64,000 bases of DNA from Ascaris suum (lineage: Eukaryota; Nematoda; Chromadorea; Rhabditida; Ascarididae), in contig CM024187.1 of assembly GCA_013433145.1 (NCBI GenBank), forward strand, positions 15,675,826 to 15,739,825, given 5' to 3'. The notes beneath the pieces are model-generated. The model did not search any database, had not been told where the DNA came from, and was given only the letters and a program-made list of their open reading frames with translations. A program made the position numbers and the translations under genes. Numbering within the stretch: position 1 is the stretch's first letter; each line of letters begins with the position of its first letter. Below, in pieces: positions 40,237 through 53,260 of the stretch.

Positions 40237-42731
40237 CCCGACACTTCTATGTCGTCCTGTTAAAAAGGAACGTTGTGGAGGGGGAGTAATTGTTGATCAC
40301 GCAAGGTGTTTGTTCCTGTTGGTCAGTCTTAGAGTTGCTTGGGTTTGATTTTGTTTGCGTTTGAAAATTATATTTACAAAGCGTATTATGACAACATGCT
40401 ATCTGTGCATGTGTATGTCTCTTTGACTGTCCAGAAGGTTCAATTCGCGAATCACTGTGGTTGATTGATATGAGCTACATCATAGGATGTTCCCCTGTAC
40501 CATTTTCCGTTATTGCTGTAATTTTGGTGAGAAGTTTTAGGCGTAAAGGATGCCAAAGTATTTGCATAGATTTTACTTTGGCGGGGTTCTCATATTGCCG
40601 TGATCGATTCGCGAAAAAACGAACCTTTCCTGGACCCTTTCTTAGAGCTGACAGGAGTCAGTTAAAATACGAAAGCATTATTTGGCATTCATTTTATGGT
40701 TCATTGCATCTTGTGAAGACGTTTGTTCGGGTCAGCGTAATATTAAAGGGTTTATCGTGCGATGTCTGCTCTTTTAACGTATTTCACCACTTGTTGTTTT
40801 CGCGGACAGAATACAGTAGGAGGACGCCCTTTGCGTGAATGTTGACTATGATTCCTTTGCTTTGCTTCCTGCTTTGAAAGTCTACTGAGTGCTTTTTATA
40901 ACGGATATAAACGTAGCAACGAGTATGCCATAAAATTTTTGCAACGAATGTATTGTTTAATTTTAACACGTATGGGGAAAAGCATGAGTAGATGTTTCCG
41001 TTTAGTGAATGCCATAGAGAAAATGTGTTATTTATTTGCGCCTGAAATGTTTGCAACCATTCGGATACCGCAGTCTCGCTAAGTGCACTAATAGATGTGT
41101 TTCTAGAATTGGTCACGATCATGTCCACAGTTGCGCTTCATAAGCTCAAGACGCTAATGGGTCGCCTATGTTTTAGAGCGCAAAATTGTAATCATTGAGT
41201 AACGGTGTTACAGTACCTTGATACTTAATATAGCTACGAAGTATTGTACGATCTTTACTACGGTTGCAGCTTTACGCTTTCAAATACTCGTATCTCTCGA
41301 GTGTATATCTGCGAAACAGCGATTATTCTAAACACGTTTTGGTTAATAGTGCTGATGCTCTACACTTATTAATTAAGTGTTTTCACTGAACAACTTAGTA
41401 GTTAAGTTTCAGCGAAGCAGATAGCAGTCCGCCGTGAAGGGTGTGTTTGCAAAGGTTGTTTGAATTCTCGTACAAGACGAATGCTCGAGACAGTGCATAT
41501 TTCATGTGTGCAGCTGTTTAAGGACTAATTATTTCTCCAGGAGGACTCGAAATTTGCATAAAGCATTGGCAAGTGTTCTTCCGTTGGCCTTCACATGGGC
41601 AAGCGAACGAAAAAGAGAGCTTTGCCACCTGCTTTGTGACGACATTGTTCTCAATCGTGGGAGCTCTCCTATTCCATGGAGGCCACTCGACCTTCGACCT
41701 TTTCCTCTTGAAAACCTCTTTTAGTCTCTACTTGTCGTACCGATCGTTTTCCACCTACTATGCTCTCACGTTAACGACCTTTCAATTTCGCATCATTTCG
41801 CGTTTTCATAAAGATCTAAACAAATATAACAAATTTTTTTAATATCTTGAGGGTCGGTTTTGATAGCTGATTGACCTAGGTTTGTTGCTTCTTCCAGCTT
41901 TTCTCTATCTATTGCAGCTTGATGGTGAAATAGGGTTCGCGAAATGATGTGTGAAGGGAACTTATTTTGGGAACTTTTGAATCATCCAATAGAATTAAGC
42001 GAAGAACCATACCGGAGGGGCTGGCAGAGGTATATGCTTTTGCAGTTTGCTTTCGTCTATGCCAACCAGTTTCATTATTTGCGACCAAATAATAAAACAT
42101 GCGCACTAATGCATCCTCAATTTAGCATGTCCAACCGGTCGCATAAATGCGTGGGAGAGTCATTTTTATGACTCGGCCACAGTTTTTTGGCAGATACCTT
42201 TAAATTTTCGTAATTTCTTTCCAGGTCGACTGATCGTTTTCGCCGTTAGTTTTAGAAGAGAACAACCTGTTGTATATAACAAATTTCATAGTCCTGACCT
42301 CGACAGCTCCAGAGTAGAAAGCACAGAACAACGTAGTGAATGGCAGAACGCTTCATAATGTGCTGTGCAAATTCAAATATGCAAAAAACGTGAAAAGGAT
42401 CCCCGAATCTCAAAGGCATTACAGTTGACGAAGTTATGAAGTTATTATTCTGTGCAGAATGCGTGGTCTAATTGCACATTTGGGTAACATTTGAACGATG
42501 TATAGTTTGCAAAAGAAAGTCCACATCTATTGTGAACATTGTGCATTCGTGTTATGTTGTAAGGTCTCACAACGGGAAGCGGCAGGGATATGCGTACATT
42601 CATTTCGAGTATGCATGTTTATGTTGTTGTCTAAACAAAATTTCGATGTTAAGTTGGGAGTTTATCATTAAAAGTCACGAAGTGTGATGTTGGTGTGAAA
42701 TTGTCTCGTTGCCTTGTATGTCGATTTGCAG

Positions 42732-42827
42732 TTCGTGAGGGATTGGACACACTGACAACATCATTAAGCAATGGTCTGGTAGTCGAATTGGGACAGGTTG
42801 TCGAGCAGATAGATTACTCGAATAATG
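42732..42827 (+). CDS. spr-5: Demethylase exon a (first recognised)
   Basis: The acceptor GATTTGCAG is followed by two bases, then REGLDTLTTSLSNGLVVELG and QVVEQIDYSNN, the segment that precedes the catalytic-lysine exon in LSD1 (human [20 protein letters not shown] region). The donor AATG/GTTAAT leaves one base, completed to Gly by exon b. Confidence 0.82.
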
Positions 42828-45800
42828 GTTAATTTTTCAGTTATTTTTCTTTCGAGTCGTTAGCGACTGAAAGTTGCTGAACTCTTTATCCGTGCAATGT
42901 TGAAGGTCTATGCTATTTTTTAATTAATCTCTTGAACCTTCATTTTCCCCACAGAACTTTGCTCTTTTTGGAAGAAGAGTTGAGGTTTCTTTTCAAATGA
43001 ACGTGCCTCTAAAATATTGACACTATGTACTTCATTGACGAGTTTCTATATTTGAAAATTTCGTGCAAAAATGCGTGTCTTTAATTGCGCAACAATTTTA
43101 GAAGCATTTTGCATTTTTATTCCTCCATAAAAGATGGCGATTGCTAATTTATTGTGGCTGTTTTACTCGGTGAATGATAATTATTTTATTCATTCGTCTG
43201 ATGCACTTAAGTCTAAGCTCATTTTCTACCGCGTCGAAGTAAATCCAAATAAGGCGAAAAAGTCCAATGTGAATACCGATTCACCCATTTTTGGCGAATT
43301 GTTTTTCACGTGCAGTAGAAGTTCAAATAATGAATCCCTCATCAGAAGAAACCAAATCTTTTTTTTTGCGCTGTGATTGTTATCAGTGTTCATCTATAAC
43401 GAAGACCCATTTTCGTAACAATGGGATGTGGTTGATTGGTGTAGAATGCAGCAACTGAGTGATTACCTCAAATGTTTTAGTGGACTGTTTTCGAAGGTCT
43501 TCTCAAAGGTTGCCTGTTGAAGGGGTCAAGAAGCATTGTTCCATAAAAAGAGCAAAAACAAAGTTTACAGATAATTGAGAGCTGTGAAAATTTAAGCGAC
43601 ACAAGGTGTTCAACGGGTACGGAGGGTATTCTGCTATGGGCATGTGAAATGTAAGATAGCAGTGATTCTGTAGGAGTGAGAGTGAAGTGCGTTTACGGCA
43701 ACAAGGAAATTGTGCACACAGCGGACGCTTGCCTCTGCACGGTGCCACTCGGTGTGCTGAAGCGTTCGCTGAGTGGTAAAGCTGATGCTCCGGTGTTCCT
43801 GCCTTCACTACCTGCTTGGAAGCAGAAGGCTATTGAATCACTCGGGTTCGGCAATCTCAACAAGGTATGTTTTGATTTTCTTGATCCTCGATTAGCTGTA
43901 AATGTATGTACATCTCCTTGTATAAGTGTACCCTTTTTGACATTTCAATATCTTAGTGCAGGTGTCTTGGGAGGGGCCATGTTTCGTTTACATAAAATGC
44001 ATGGTTGCATGAAATGCGGATGTTTCAGGTAATTTTGACCTTCGAAAAGCCTTTCTGGAATCAACTTCAAGCGTTCGGTCGTGCAGCGGAAAACAGGTAT
44101 GCTTTTTATCACTATTTTTATTGCATCGGTTGCTGGTTTCTTTCATTTGCATAATGACGAATCTCACGTTTTTCAATTTCTTAACAAATTCCGTCTAGTC
44201 ACCACGATTTTACCATGTCGATGATATCGTTTTTTACAGCATTCACTTTAAACGATAGAGGCCGATGGGTAGCAACCTGTTTTTTTTCTGGCCACACCAG
44301 ATCTTCATTTGTTCATAGCATGTAATTTTGGTAGAGTTGAAGTTCATGAAATTGTATTTTCGCTTTCTAGTCTCTCACGTGGTGAGTTCTATATTTTCTA
44401 TCCGGTATGTGACATGCCAGTGCTCATCGCCATGATGGCTGGCGCGAGTGCGTTCGTCACCGAGAGCTTCTCCGACGAGGTTATTTTGTCAAAAGCGATG
44501 AAGATTCTTTCTTCCATTTTTGGACAGGCGTGTCCCAGGGAGGTTTGTCTGCTTTTTTATTTTACATCTTAATCAACTTTTCCATTTTTTTCGACACCTA
44601 TTTGCAATGCAGTTATCTTGTTATATCGTTATGTTGGAGTGATCGTACAGTATGGAAGGTTCAAGAAAAGCACTGGAGCATTACTGATAACCAGGGAAAA
44701 CGTTCTTGATGCAAAAATCACTGAGTTCACTCATTAGTGACAGTGTGATCAATCGTATGGCTTGCTGTGATGTTTCTTGAATTGCATTCGGAGACGTGTA
44801 TTTTCATTTTTCTGCTGTTGTTTACCCGTGCGTCATTATTTTCTCAGTCTCATCGGTATTTGGTCATAGGTTAGCACTAGGTTCCGAAAAGCACAAAAAA
44901 CGTCTTGTTGTATGCGATTTTTTCAAGTACTCCTTGAATTTTTCACAACTGGGGTACAATTGATTTGAAATAGAAGCCCCTAGGTTGTAAATTTTCTGTG
45001 ACCTTGTTTTAGGGAAGGTCACTGAGGAAGTGGGTTTCATAGAGGGACAGTCGGTTTTGTTTTGGAATTCATGACGCTCGCAAGAGCATAGCATTCTGAT
45101 TTCTCTGTCGATGGGTTTTCCTCTCGAAAAGGCTACACTTTTCATGCAGTTCGAGTTTGCATATTTACTCTCTGTTATGATTTTGCTTTGACATCAGTGG
45201 CACACATTACTAGAAATCTAACGATTACTTCAAGACTACATTCTTTTGCTCGTTATTCATTTTATTTAGTCTTATCGTTGTACGTTTTACCAGTTTCTAT
45301 GGGAAATTCTGTTTCCTTAAGATTATTTGTTATTGAGGGCAGTATTTGTCAAATCAAATTTGATTTAGCCGTTGGACTCCGTGATCACCAGGTGGCATAC
45401 GGATGCATTCGCACGTGGCTGTTACAGTTATGTTTCACCCGACTCCTCTGGTATTTTCCTACTAAAATTTTTTCTTTTGCATCTTTTTCCAGTCTACATT
45501 TGAAGGGCATTTCATAAGCGTTTCCTTTTAGTCTTTGGATTTTATTTTACTTAAATGAGCAGCACAGTTTAGATGCACTGGGCGTACCGGCGGATCAAAG
45601 TTGCATGTGAAGCGTGCGTAAGCAGCTGAGGAGATGCCATAGAGAAGTTGGTGATTTAAGCGTTTTTCGAAACTTCGCCCTTAGCTCGGGCTTGAACAAT
45701 GTTCAAAATGCAATGAAATAGAGTTGTTTGCTTTCCTCAGTAGGGAATTCGTTGTTCCTCGGTCGCACCGACCGATTGTAAAGCTGTGTATTACAAGACT

Positions 45801-48800
45801 TGACCGGTTGGAATGAAATGCAATTTAATACAATCTAGGCGCAAGTTGCAACCTCCAAGTTTCATGTTGGAGGTTTTGTGTTTCGAGAATCAAAACCATC
45901 AGCAGAGAATTAGGTAGACGGCAGGACATACACATGCATAAGCAGATACACTGCTTGAGAATATCAGGCTGAGTTTGTTGGTCTGATAAAGTCTATCCGA
46001 TATCCAACAAATTTATTTATAGTAAAGCATATTTCAATGGGATGCATTTTGGTTTTATCTGATGGCTGCTTCAATGAAGGTCAGGCGGGAATATGAGGAG
46101 ACGTTGCATTCGGTTAATAATATTAAGAGCGATCTTTAAGGTGATACATACGATGAGCTTGCCATGCCGGTGTGTGATGCGCAAGGGCGTTTGAAAGTTT
46201 TCTTTGCCGGAGAACATACGAACCGCAACTATCCCTCATCGGTAACGCTTCCTTTTAGGTGTTTTTTGGCAGAGTTATTACGTACAAATGGCCAGTTATC
46301 GTGATTGCCCACATCACCAATTTTTATGAATTTTTGTAACAATTTGTATAGAGGGAGGAGGCTGAAAGACGAGAGAGTGGGATCTCTCGTTTTTTTTTTT
46401 GCTACTTAAGCTCAAAAAACTGGCAACTTTTAAAGAACGCTTTTGTTATCGATGATACATCAGCATGGGTGGAGGGGGGTACATATCACTTTTTCTCGTG
46501 CTTGCATGGCTGAGAGAGATCGAGGAACTCTGCACATCCGACAAATTTACTCATTAGTGGATAAGAAATTTCCTGTGTGAGGTTTTTTTCAAACATTGAA
46601 TGAAGCTTCATAGGCGGTGTTTCGAAGCTTCTGGCTCGGCTGTTTCGCACTCAGCGTGCAATGTCGCTTAGTGCATATGGATATCGGAGACATGCGCGAG
46701 GTGGAACGAAAAGCTTTGTCAGTATTAGGTAAATGTAGGTAAGCGGTGTTAGATGTAGCTCATGAAGTGTTGCGAAAATTTCAGAACTTTTGAACAAGTT
46801 GGATTTTTCTGGTCAAACTCGATTGAGGGATCCTAAAAGTCTATTTTCGTTGTTCCTTTAAGCTTTTCAAATTTCCATCGAAACTTGAAATAACGGCGAC
46901 ACTTTTGTATGGCCTGGTGATATGTGCCCCCCTCCTCCTTCGCTATTGCTGGCGAACAAATTTTTTTGAAAGTGATATCGAGTAAAAAAGTTAATATTTG
47001 CATAGGTATTAGTTAGCTTTGGGCAAGGATATAGGCAAAAGGGGCTGAAGGGGCTACCACTTCTTCCCTTCTGTTTAGAATTTTCAAACAGTTAAGACGT
47101 GCAGGTGGTGAGGGAAGAAATAGAAAAATTCGCCAGAAAATTGCGCTGTTGTTCTCGCTGCCATTTTTCTCAGCAGTAAAGATTTATTCGACTGTCGATT
47201 ATGTGCCACTTTCTTCATCGCGTAAGGGAGTTTGTTGCTTTCAAACAGAATCCCCGAATTTATTTCGCATGTTGTAAACAACTCATTAATGTCTTTCGCT
47301 TTTTTATCGCTTCGTGCAAAACTAGAATCCACAATTTCTCAAAAATTTCTCATTGCACCAATTTAGAAGGAGGAGAGGGGAGGAGAGGAGGAGGGGGTGG
47401 GGGCAGAGAGAGCCCCAAGTAGTACTGGAACTGAACTGAATTTGTAGGCAAAAAGCTTTTATTTTCGTGCTGTTTAACTCACTGCGTTTCTCTTCAGTTT
47501 TTTTTTTTTTTTCATTTCCTCGTTTGATGCATCGAAGTCAGTTTATTCGCATTTCTTCGCATTCTGTTGCACCGTTACTCGCTGTATACCCCGCAAGCAA
47601 TACCTGTTCATTTCAATGAAGTAAAGTTTGTTTACGCATATAATTTATCCGCTCAACTATCTTATTGGTTCAGCTATCCCATTGCTTGGATGAACGCATA
47701 TCCCCAGATTGGTCACGCCGTAACGGATTAAGGCGAAAAGCGCCTATCTTCTTATTGCACTGCTTCTTGAACTCCACTTGTACGCTTGAGATGCTAAATT
47801 GCTCACGATTTGCAAATGAAGGATCGTTTATTTGTTCTTATGATCCTAGGGAAGTGTGGGTGTTTTAAGGAAAAGCAGTGATTTTCTAATTCAGTAAACA
47901 TATATTAGATCTAGTATAGGTAGAACGGTAATATTAAAATATTATCCTATCGGGACTATGTAAATCTGCACTTTCACGGTTTAAAAAAAAGACGGAGAAG
48001 AGAAACAAGTTTATTGGCACGATATACGTTTTTGCATTCTGCTTACCTGGCACGGTACTTTCTTCAGTAGTCGGCAAGTGTTAAGGATTGCGAAGTAATA
48101 CATTCATTTGTAACTGATTTAACGGTTAGTTTCTATGAACTTTTCCTTTTTTTAATTTGCTTGGCATAAAGTGACGAAGTTACAGGTGTGAAATGAGTGC
48201 AACTTTTCTGGGAACCTTTTGGTTGGTCTGTGATGTACGTTACACCTGGCAAATTTTGTAACTATAATTGCAGTGGTTGCACCGCTTCGAAGCTGCCGGG
48301 CAAACATACCCATATAATTTGAAAAGGCGCCTGAGAACGTTAACAGAAAGAATACACAGCCAAGAGATTGATTGAAGAGGGAACGGGGAGTAGGTGCGAT
48401 GTTTCTGCCCAAATGCCACCACTTTGATGTACCTGTTGGTAGAGGTGTGAGATCAGTAGCAGAGAGGTGAGGATCGGGAAATGTAGATTTTTGGCTTCAT
48501 TAGTGGTACAGCTAGTAATCTTTGTAATCTGAGCCCATACTTAATCACATAGATGATGGTCCAGGTCGGCTGGATTAGTACTATAATAGGCCACATAAGT
48601 TTTTAACGAAAAATACTAACATTTAGATTCGTCCAAGCCCACCTCAACGTGCCTAACGAATAATTTTTTGAGAATTCGTTACCCTGTATTTCAGTTGTCG
48701 TGCCTCATGATAGTATACTATTGAGCCATGATTACTCAGCGGTTAACTGATGTAGTTTGATCAACGAGTTGCTGAGAATTACATAGACTAGTTTTGTTTT

Positions 48801-49239
48801 CTTGAGGCAGGAGTGAATTTAAGAGAGCATGAGTTGTTTGAGGCATTTTAAAGCTTTCCATTAAACACTAAATGGCCAAAATCGGAGGCAAGAAGTTTGC
48901 ACTATACTTTTCTTTTCTGTGGTTAGGGTACCGTAAGTGTCAATGTTTCCGATTCAGATTTTGTCTGTTTTTATATGAGATTATTGATAAGCAGATGCGA
49001 TACTTCGGAATTTAAAGCATTTGCTTTACTCACCTTTAATTACGGTGACTGTATTTGCAGTGAGGTCTTCTTTTGGAGTTTAGAGATTGTTGGCATATGA
49101 GAAGTAAGGTCCATTACAGGTGCACGGAGCTTTTCTATCAGGTTTGCGCGAGGCAGGTCGTATCGCCGATGAGCTCATTGGTTGCCCATACAGTCCTTTC
49201 TACTGCGAAGATGAAGAGATGTCTTCATTGCTTGAGTAA
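42732..49239 (+). CDS. spr-5: LSD1/KDM1-type histone lysine demethylase, C-terminal half
   Basis: Flavin-dependent amine oxidase that in this family removes methyl groups from mono- and dimethylated histone H3 lysine 4 in the nucleus. Exons 42732-42827, 43674-43864, 44029-44096, 44371-44542, 45369-45450, 46141-46241 and 49120-49239 join in consistent phase into about 275 residues ending in TAA. Key matches to human LSD1: ADACLCTVPLGVLKRS; GFGNLNK, carrying the catalytic lysine (K661 in human); SRGEFYIFYPV; ITRWHTDAFARGCYSYV; and the FAD/substrate motif FFAGEHTNRNYPSS followed by VHGAFLSGLREAGRIAD. The TVHG threonine of human LSD1 is Ser here. The acidic tail (YCEDEEMSSLLE) is short. The N-terminal half was not found. 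C. elegans has spr-5 and lsd-1 in this family; I prefer spr-5 on map position only, so the symbol is tentative. A candidate poly(A) signal, AATAAA, lies at 49832. Confidence 0.9.
43674..43864 (+). CDS. spr-5: Demethylase exon b with catalytic lysine
   Basis: The acceptor GATTCTGTAG is followed by VRVKCVYGNKEIVHTADACL, CTVPLGVLKRS and AIESLGFGNLNK at donor AAG/GTATGT. The final Lys is the position of human K661, which contacts the flavin through water. Phase 0 out. Confidence 0.92.
44029..44096 (+). CDS. spr-5: Demethylase exon c
   Basis: The acceptor TGTTTCAG is followed by VILTFEKPFWNQLQAFGRAA and EN, matching VVLCFDRVFWDPSVNLFG of human LSD1. The donor ACAG/GTATGC leaves AG of a Ser codon. 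Confidence 0.9.
44371..44542 (+). CDS. spr-5: Demethylase exon d
   Basis: The acceptor CTTTCTAG completes Ser, then LSRGEFYIFYPVCDMPVLIA, MMAGASAFVTESFSDEVI and KILSSIFGQACPRE at donor GAG/GTTTGT. The order and spacing are those of LSD1. Confidence 0.92.
45369..45450 (+). CDS. spr-5: Demethylase exon e
   Basis: The acceptor TTGATTTAG is followed by PLDSVITRWHTDAFARGCYS, YVSPDSSG. The RW...ARGxYSYV core is strongly conserved in flavin amine oxidases. This exon is hidden in a different frame from the longer open frame that overlaps it. The donor TCTG/GTATTT leaves one base. Confidence 0.9.
46141..46241 (+). CDS. spr-5: Demethylase exon f with FAD-binding GEHT motif
   Basis: The acceptor GATCTTTAAG completes Gly, then DTYDELAMPVCDAQGRLKVF and FAGEHTNRNYPSS at donor TCG/GTAACG. 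It matches RLFFAGEHTIRNYP of human LSD1. Confidence 0.92.
47367..47412. repeat. Purine-only G-rich tract in last demethylase intron
   Basis: About 46 bases almost wholly A and G, including runs of four and five G separated by short spacers. It could form a G-quadruplex on the transcribed RNA. It lies inside the intron 46242-49119. Confidence 0.6.
49120..49239 (+). CDS. spr-5: Demethylase last exon and stop
   Basis: The acceptor CCATTACAG is followed by VHGAFLSGLREAGRIADELI and a short tail to TAA (49237-49239). The preceding intron of 2,878 bases is the longest seen in this gene. Confidence 0.93.
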   Translation: MHGAFLSGLREAGRIADELIGCPYSPFYCEDEEMSSLLE

Positions 49240-51899
49240 ATTGCTGGTTCGCACTTTGTCGTGACATCATGTTTTGTCAATTGCCTCAGTGGCAGTGATG
49301 GAAAGTTCAATGGTTGCAAAATAGAATTTTTTGTCAAAACACATAAGGGGATGGAGGAAACTCATTGTTAAACTTTTGCTGTTGGATTAGTCGCTGGGTT
49401 GCCGCCACTCGGCTGGTATAGATAGCATAAATTTGTATGTTGATTGTGTGTTGATTCCTATTTGTTTTGATAAAGTGTTGGTGGATTGGTCACGACGGTG
49501 AACGAGACGTGGTATGACTTCTGGTAACTATAGGCGTTTACGGGCTTCTGAAAGATTATTGTAGGTTAACTCTTAAATTACGACGAGAGAATTCACATCT
49601 GTCCATTTGCTGAGGACAGTCTCATGAAATTGTTGTTTTTCTTTATTTGACCGAAAATGTTGTCAGTGAGGTGCTGCGTAGGCGGTAATTTCATTGAAGC
49701 AGAGATGCCAGCTCTTATACCAAAATGAACAGAACCTTTCACCGTCTTAATCAGCAATTGCGATCTCGTTTGTTGTTTTTTTCTCGTTGTATTGGCGCTT
49801 CTCGGCGTATTTTGCACGTTGCCTTTTGTTGAATAAATTTTGACGCTTCACATCTCAGTGGTGGGTGATTGACCCGTTTTAAAACAGTATGCCTTCGTTG
49901 ATATGCATTAGCAGGAAATACGTCACTATCCGCATAATTTCAGAGCGTGTAGCTTGTATAGTGTTAACATGAGAAACTACTGATAATGAAAAAGAGGCAT
50001 AACTTATTTGGTCGATGAAAGCGAATTTGTTTGAGAACATATCGAGAGCATGCGATATTTTTAATTGTTTCAAGGCAACGAGTGTTTCTATTTTTCACGA
50101 ATTTTTCACTGTTTAGATGATGTTGAGGGAAATGAGGAGAGGAAATAGGAGATGGGGCCCAGGACGAAACAGCTAAGTTGTTTAAAGTTTGCGTACAAGC
50201 GCTCATGCTAACTGCGGATGCGCCGATAGTTTGGGGTGGAATCTTCATGGGTGGTCTCTACCGTGCTTCATTTATTAGCGATATTGCAATCTCTCATCTC
50301 CAACCTGTTCTTCCAACAATCCTCTTGATAACCTGCAGCGAAAAGTGGTGCTTTTCCAGTTTCCTTTGCAAGTTTGTAATAGTTTGGCTGGGAAAGCAGA
50401 TTGACGCAAAAAGTTTCATTTCGAAGGGAAATAAGTCGAAAAAGGAGCTGTCTCGATGACTGGCAGCAAATAAGAGGTGGTGACTTCAAAGATATGAAAA
50501 GATGAAGGATTCAATCAGAGGATGATTATTAGTTGACGATTTTCACACATGGGTTCTGCATTTACATGCTGGTATCCCGGATTCTCTTTTTTTGTTTTGG
50601 CAACACCTTTTTTGTACAACATAAAATGCGCCGGAGTCCCGTTTTATAATGCAACAGAGGCGTTGATTGGCTGCTTTTTTTGTAAGGTTAGATGTCTTAT
50701 GATGACAGAGAATAATTGGCTAATATTGTAAAAGGATACCGAGCGCCGCTTAATTTTCAAACACAAACTGCAATAGGTTGAAGTGTATAAGCGCCAACTA
50801 CCACAATATCAATCGTGGTAGCGCAAGTGCTCAAAAACTCCTGGAGGTTTTTTTTGGAGTGGTACGATGATACATCAGCATTTTGAGAAAGTGGACATTA
50901 GGGCGACTGGTATTTGTGCGTTAACTATGCGAACAGACCACAGCGATGGATATGCGTTGAAAGGGATTAGCTGTAATAGGAAGGAAAGCTCTAAAGAGCG
51001 TTCGCGTAAATGGTTTTTCGTTTTCGTAGCGATTCTGCATTCAAATTTTGAGATATTTGAAAGATTTGCGTACTTGTTGTCGTCGTTTTGATTATTAGCG
51101 CCTATGCAGTGTACTACTGTATAGGTGGACTTTCGCATGTTCGGTGGCAATATGTTTCCTCGCCTGATCATCAACGGTGTGGATGCGATGCGTTTTCTCG
51201 GGAAGATTTTAGAAAGCAGCCTTTCAGAAAATTCTGAATTGAATTTGTTTTTGGTGGGAAGTTCTCGAGGGAAATTGGAAACAACGAAAAACAAGGAGAT
51301 TTCTTTTCAGCTTCCTTAATTTCATTACGAAGACGTTATCTGAGGGTGCGCACATTCAACTTTTTCATCAATCAAATAAAAACCACGAGTTTGCACTGCG
51401 GACATTTTGCGGAAATATGCGATAACAGCTTCTTAAAAGGTTGAAAGTGAAAGAGAATACTGGATGGAGAGAGAAATTTTTAATAGGAGACCAGACACTG
51501 CTATAGAGGCGAATTTTCAGCATAATGTTTCTGTATTGGATATTCATTTCCATCGGTTCTGGAGTCGAGAACAGTACCCACAGTTACAGAATTGTTATAT
51601 AGAAATTGAAAAATGGAAATAGGAAAGCGCGCCAGGAACACCGATGAAATGCGTTTTTTGTGGTTGTGTATCTTAAGCCACATAGTTATAAAAATAGTAA
51701 TGAAAAAAAACTTGGACTAGCTTTTTCGAGCTTGCACAACATTTAACGAGCATTCATACTGCGATGGGTAGCAAGAAAAGTTTTCTCAATGCCAGGTAAG
51801 ACTTTTATTCTACTTTTATTTCAACATCCCAATATGGGAGAACAAATCCGTGTGTGTATTTGAAAGAAGAATGGAAAAAGAAAATAAAATAACGAACAA
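49240..51899. other. Downstream flank of demethylase gene, no recognised gene
   Basis: It presumably contains the demethylase 3' UTR (candidate AATAAA at 49832). The open frames here (up to 139 codons, minus strand 50875-51294) show no recognisable domain. Confidence 0.5.
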
Positions 51900-53260
51900 A
51901 GAGATAGTTAACATTTCACCCACAAAGTTTCAACAACAGTAATATTGGAAACAACGAGAGGTTCAGTGGATGAAATCGACAATAACATGCCGAGTGAGAT
52001 AAGTTGTTCGGCGTTTGAAAGATGAAAGAATGGATTATGAACGATATTATCGGAGGAACACCTCCTCGGAGAACTGGAAGCTATCACATTGCTTGTGACG
52101 CAATTTTTTTGTGGATCTGAGGTTGTTGACCACGTTGGCCACAGAAAGGGCGAATTAGTCATTTACGAATTCGGACATGCGCACTCCAGAGGCTCCACTC
52201 TAGCTGGTTTTCAGCATTGTGGCATAATATGGCTCGAGTGAGCTAAAGCAAACTCTTTCAAAAGTGGCGCAAGTGGAATTTTTTCCATTTATTTGCTATC
52301 AGAAACCAAAGTAGGAGACAACGCAAAGAGACATCTTTCCAAGTAGGTCAGCAGTAGGCAGGAAGCTTTACGACAATTTTCAGTACGTCTATGTGGCGAG
52401 ACGCAAAGAGTGCAGTTTGCAATTTTGGACGGCTTTTAAACGCAACAGCTGAATACTACAAACTTCATTGAGGATAAGGGATCGCTCACAACACCAAGGT
52501 CACGGATACCGCAATTTGCAGAAGGGACCTCACCACCAGCCTGAGAAAACATCGATTTCGAGAGTCGAAATTGACCATATGGCGATTTAATGGGAAACAT
52601 TTAAACGCGATAATTTCGACCAGCTGGCAGACACACCAAAGTCGCCTGCGAAATGTGGAATTCGTGGACAAGATCAGGCGGCAAACGATAAATTTTGAGG
52701 TGGTTCCTAAAAAAGCTGACATTGCCGAAAACATTGCCCGGAAGCCCCTAATATATATGAAGAACAGAATAGGACCCGAGGTACTAGTCTGTCGGACGTC
52801 ATTACGAACTGGGCACAGGTGAAATGACTGTCACTACTTACGTGAAATTCGATCGCATAAAACTGCACTGATGTACTTTAGCAAAATGCCGATAGCATCA
52901 TGCTTTTCGAGTTTAAAAAGTGGCCTTTTTTGATAGTTCATGTCAAAAGTCTCTGCATACCGACATACTCAATGCATACACCTAGTCATCCAAATAATGC
53001 GAAATGGGTTTGGAAGAACGAAGCCGAACTGGGCACGGACTAGAAGATCGCTGCACATGGAACATTGTAATAGGACACATGCAGTGTTTGTTTAATAAAC
53101 TTCGCAAACAGACTAGGTTGTGTTAATCGGGTAATGGTTTTTCACTGCTGTCGCGGCAGCAGAAATCCAGCTCTGCCCTGTTCTTTAAACCAGTGGGCCG
53201 AATTACGAATCAGGAGTTGATTTCTTCCATGTCATCATTTAAAATTCCTTCGGCCTATTT
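51900..53260 (-). mobile_element. Decayed non-LTR retrotransposon (CR1/Jockey-like reverse transcriptase)
   Basis: Reading the minus strand from 53260 downward, RT landmarks appear in order but in shifting frames with stops. They are AGFLLPRQQ...TRLTQ (GFxPGRS...TQL region, about 53.2 kb), TFDMNYQKRPLFKLE and ISAVLCDR (KAFDxVxHxxLLxKL...FLxxR, about 52.9 kb), SGPILFFIYI (GPxLFxIYI, about 52.77 kb), a frame-shifted FADDLKIY site (LKIY at about 52.69 kb), RDLGVVSDPL (about 52.49 kb) and a thumb-like HIDVLKIVVKL. The element is inactive and old. The 5' endonuclease part was not recognised, and no target-site duplication was determined. Confidence 0.7.

Noticed and set aside
45188..45517. 109-codon plus-strand frame overlapping demethylase exon e
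   Set aside because: The true exon is in another frame here (ITRWHTDAFARG); the longer frame has no homology.
52571..52822. 83-codon plus-strand frame
   Set aside because: Antisense shadow of the reverse transcriptase relic.
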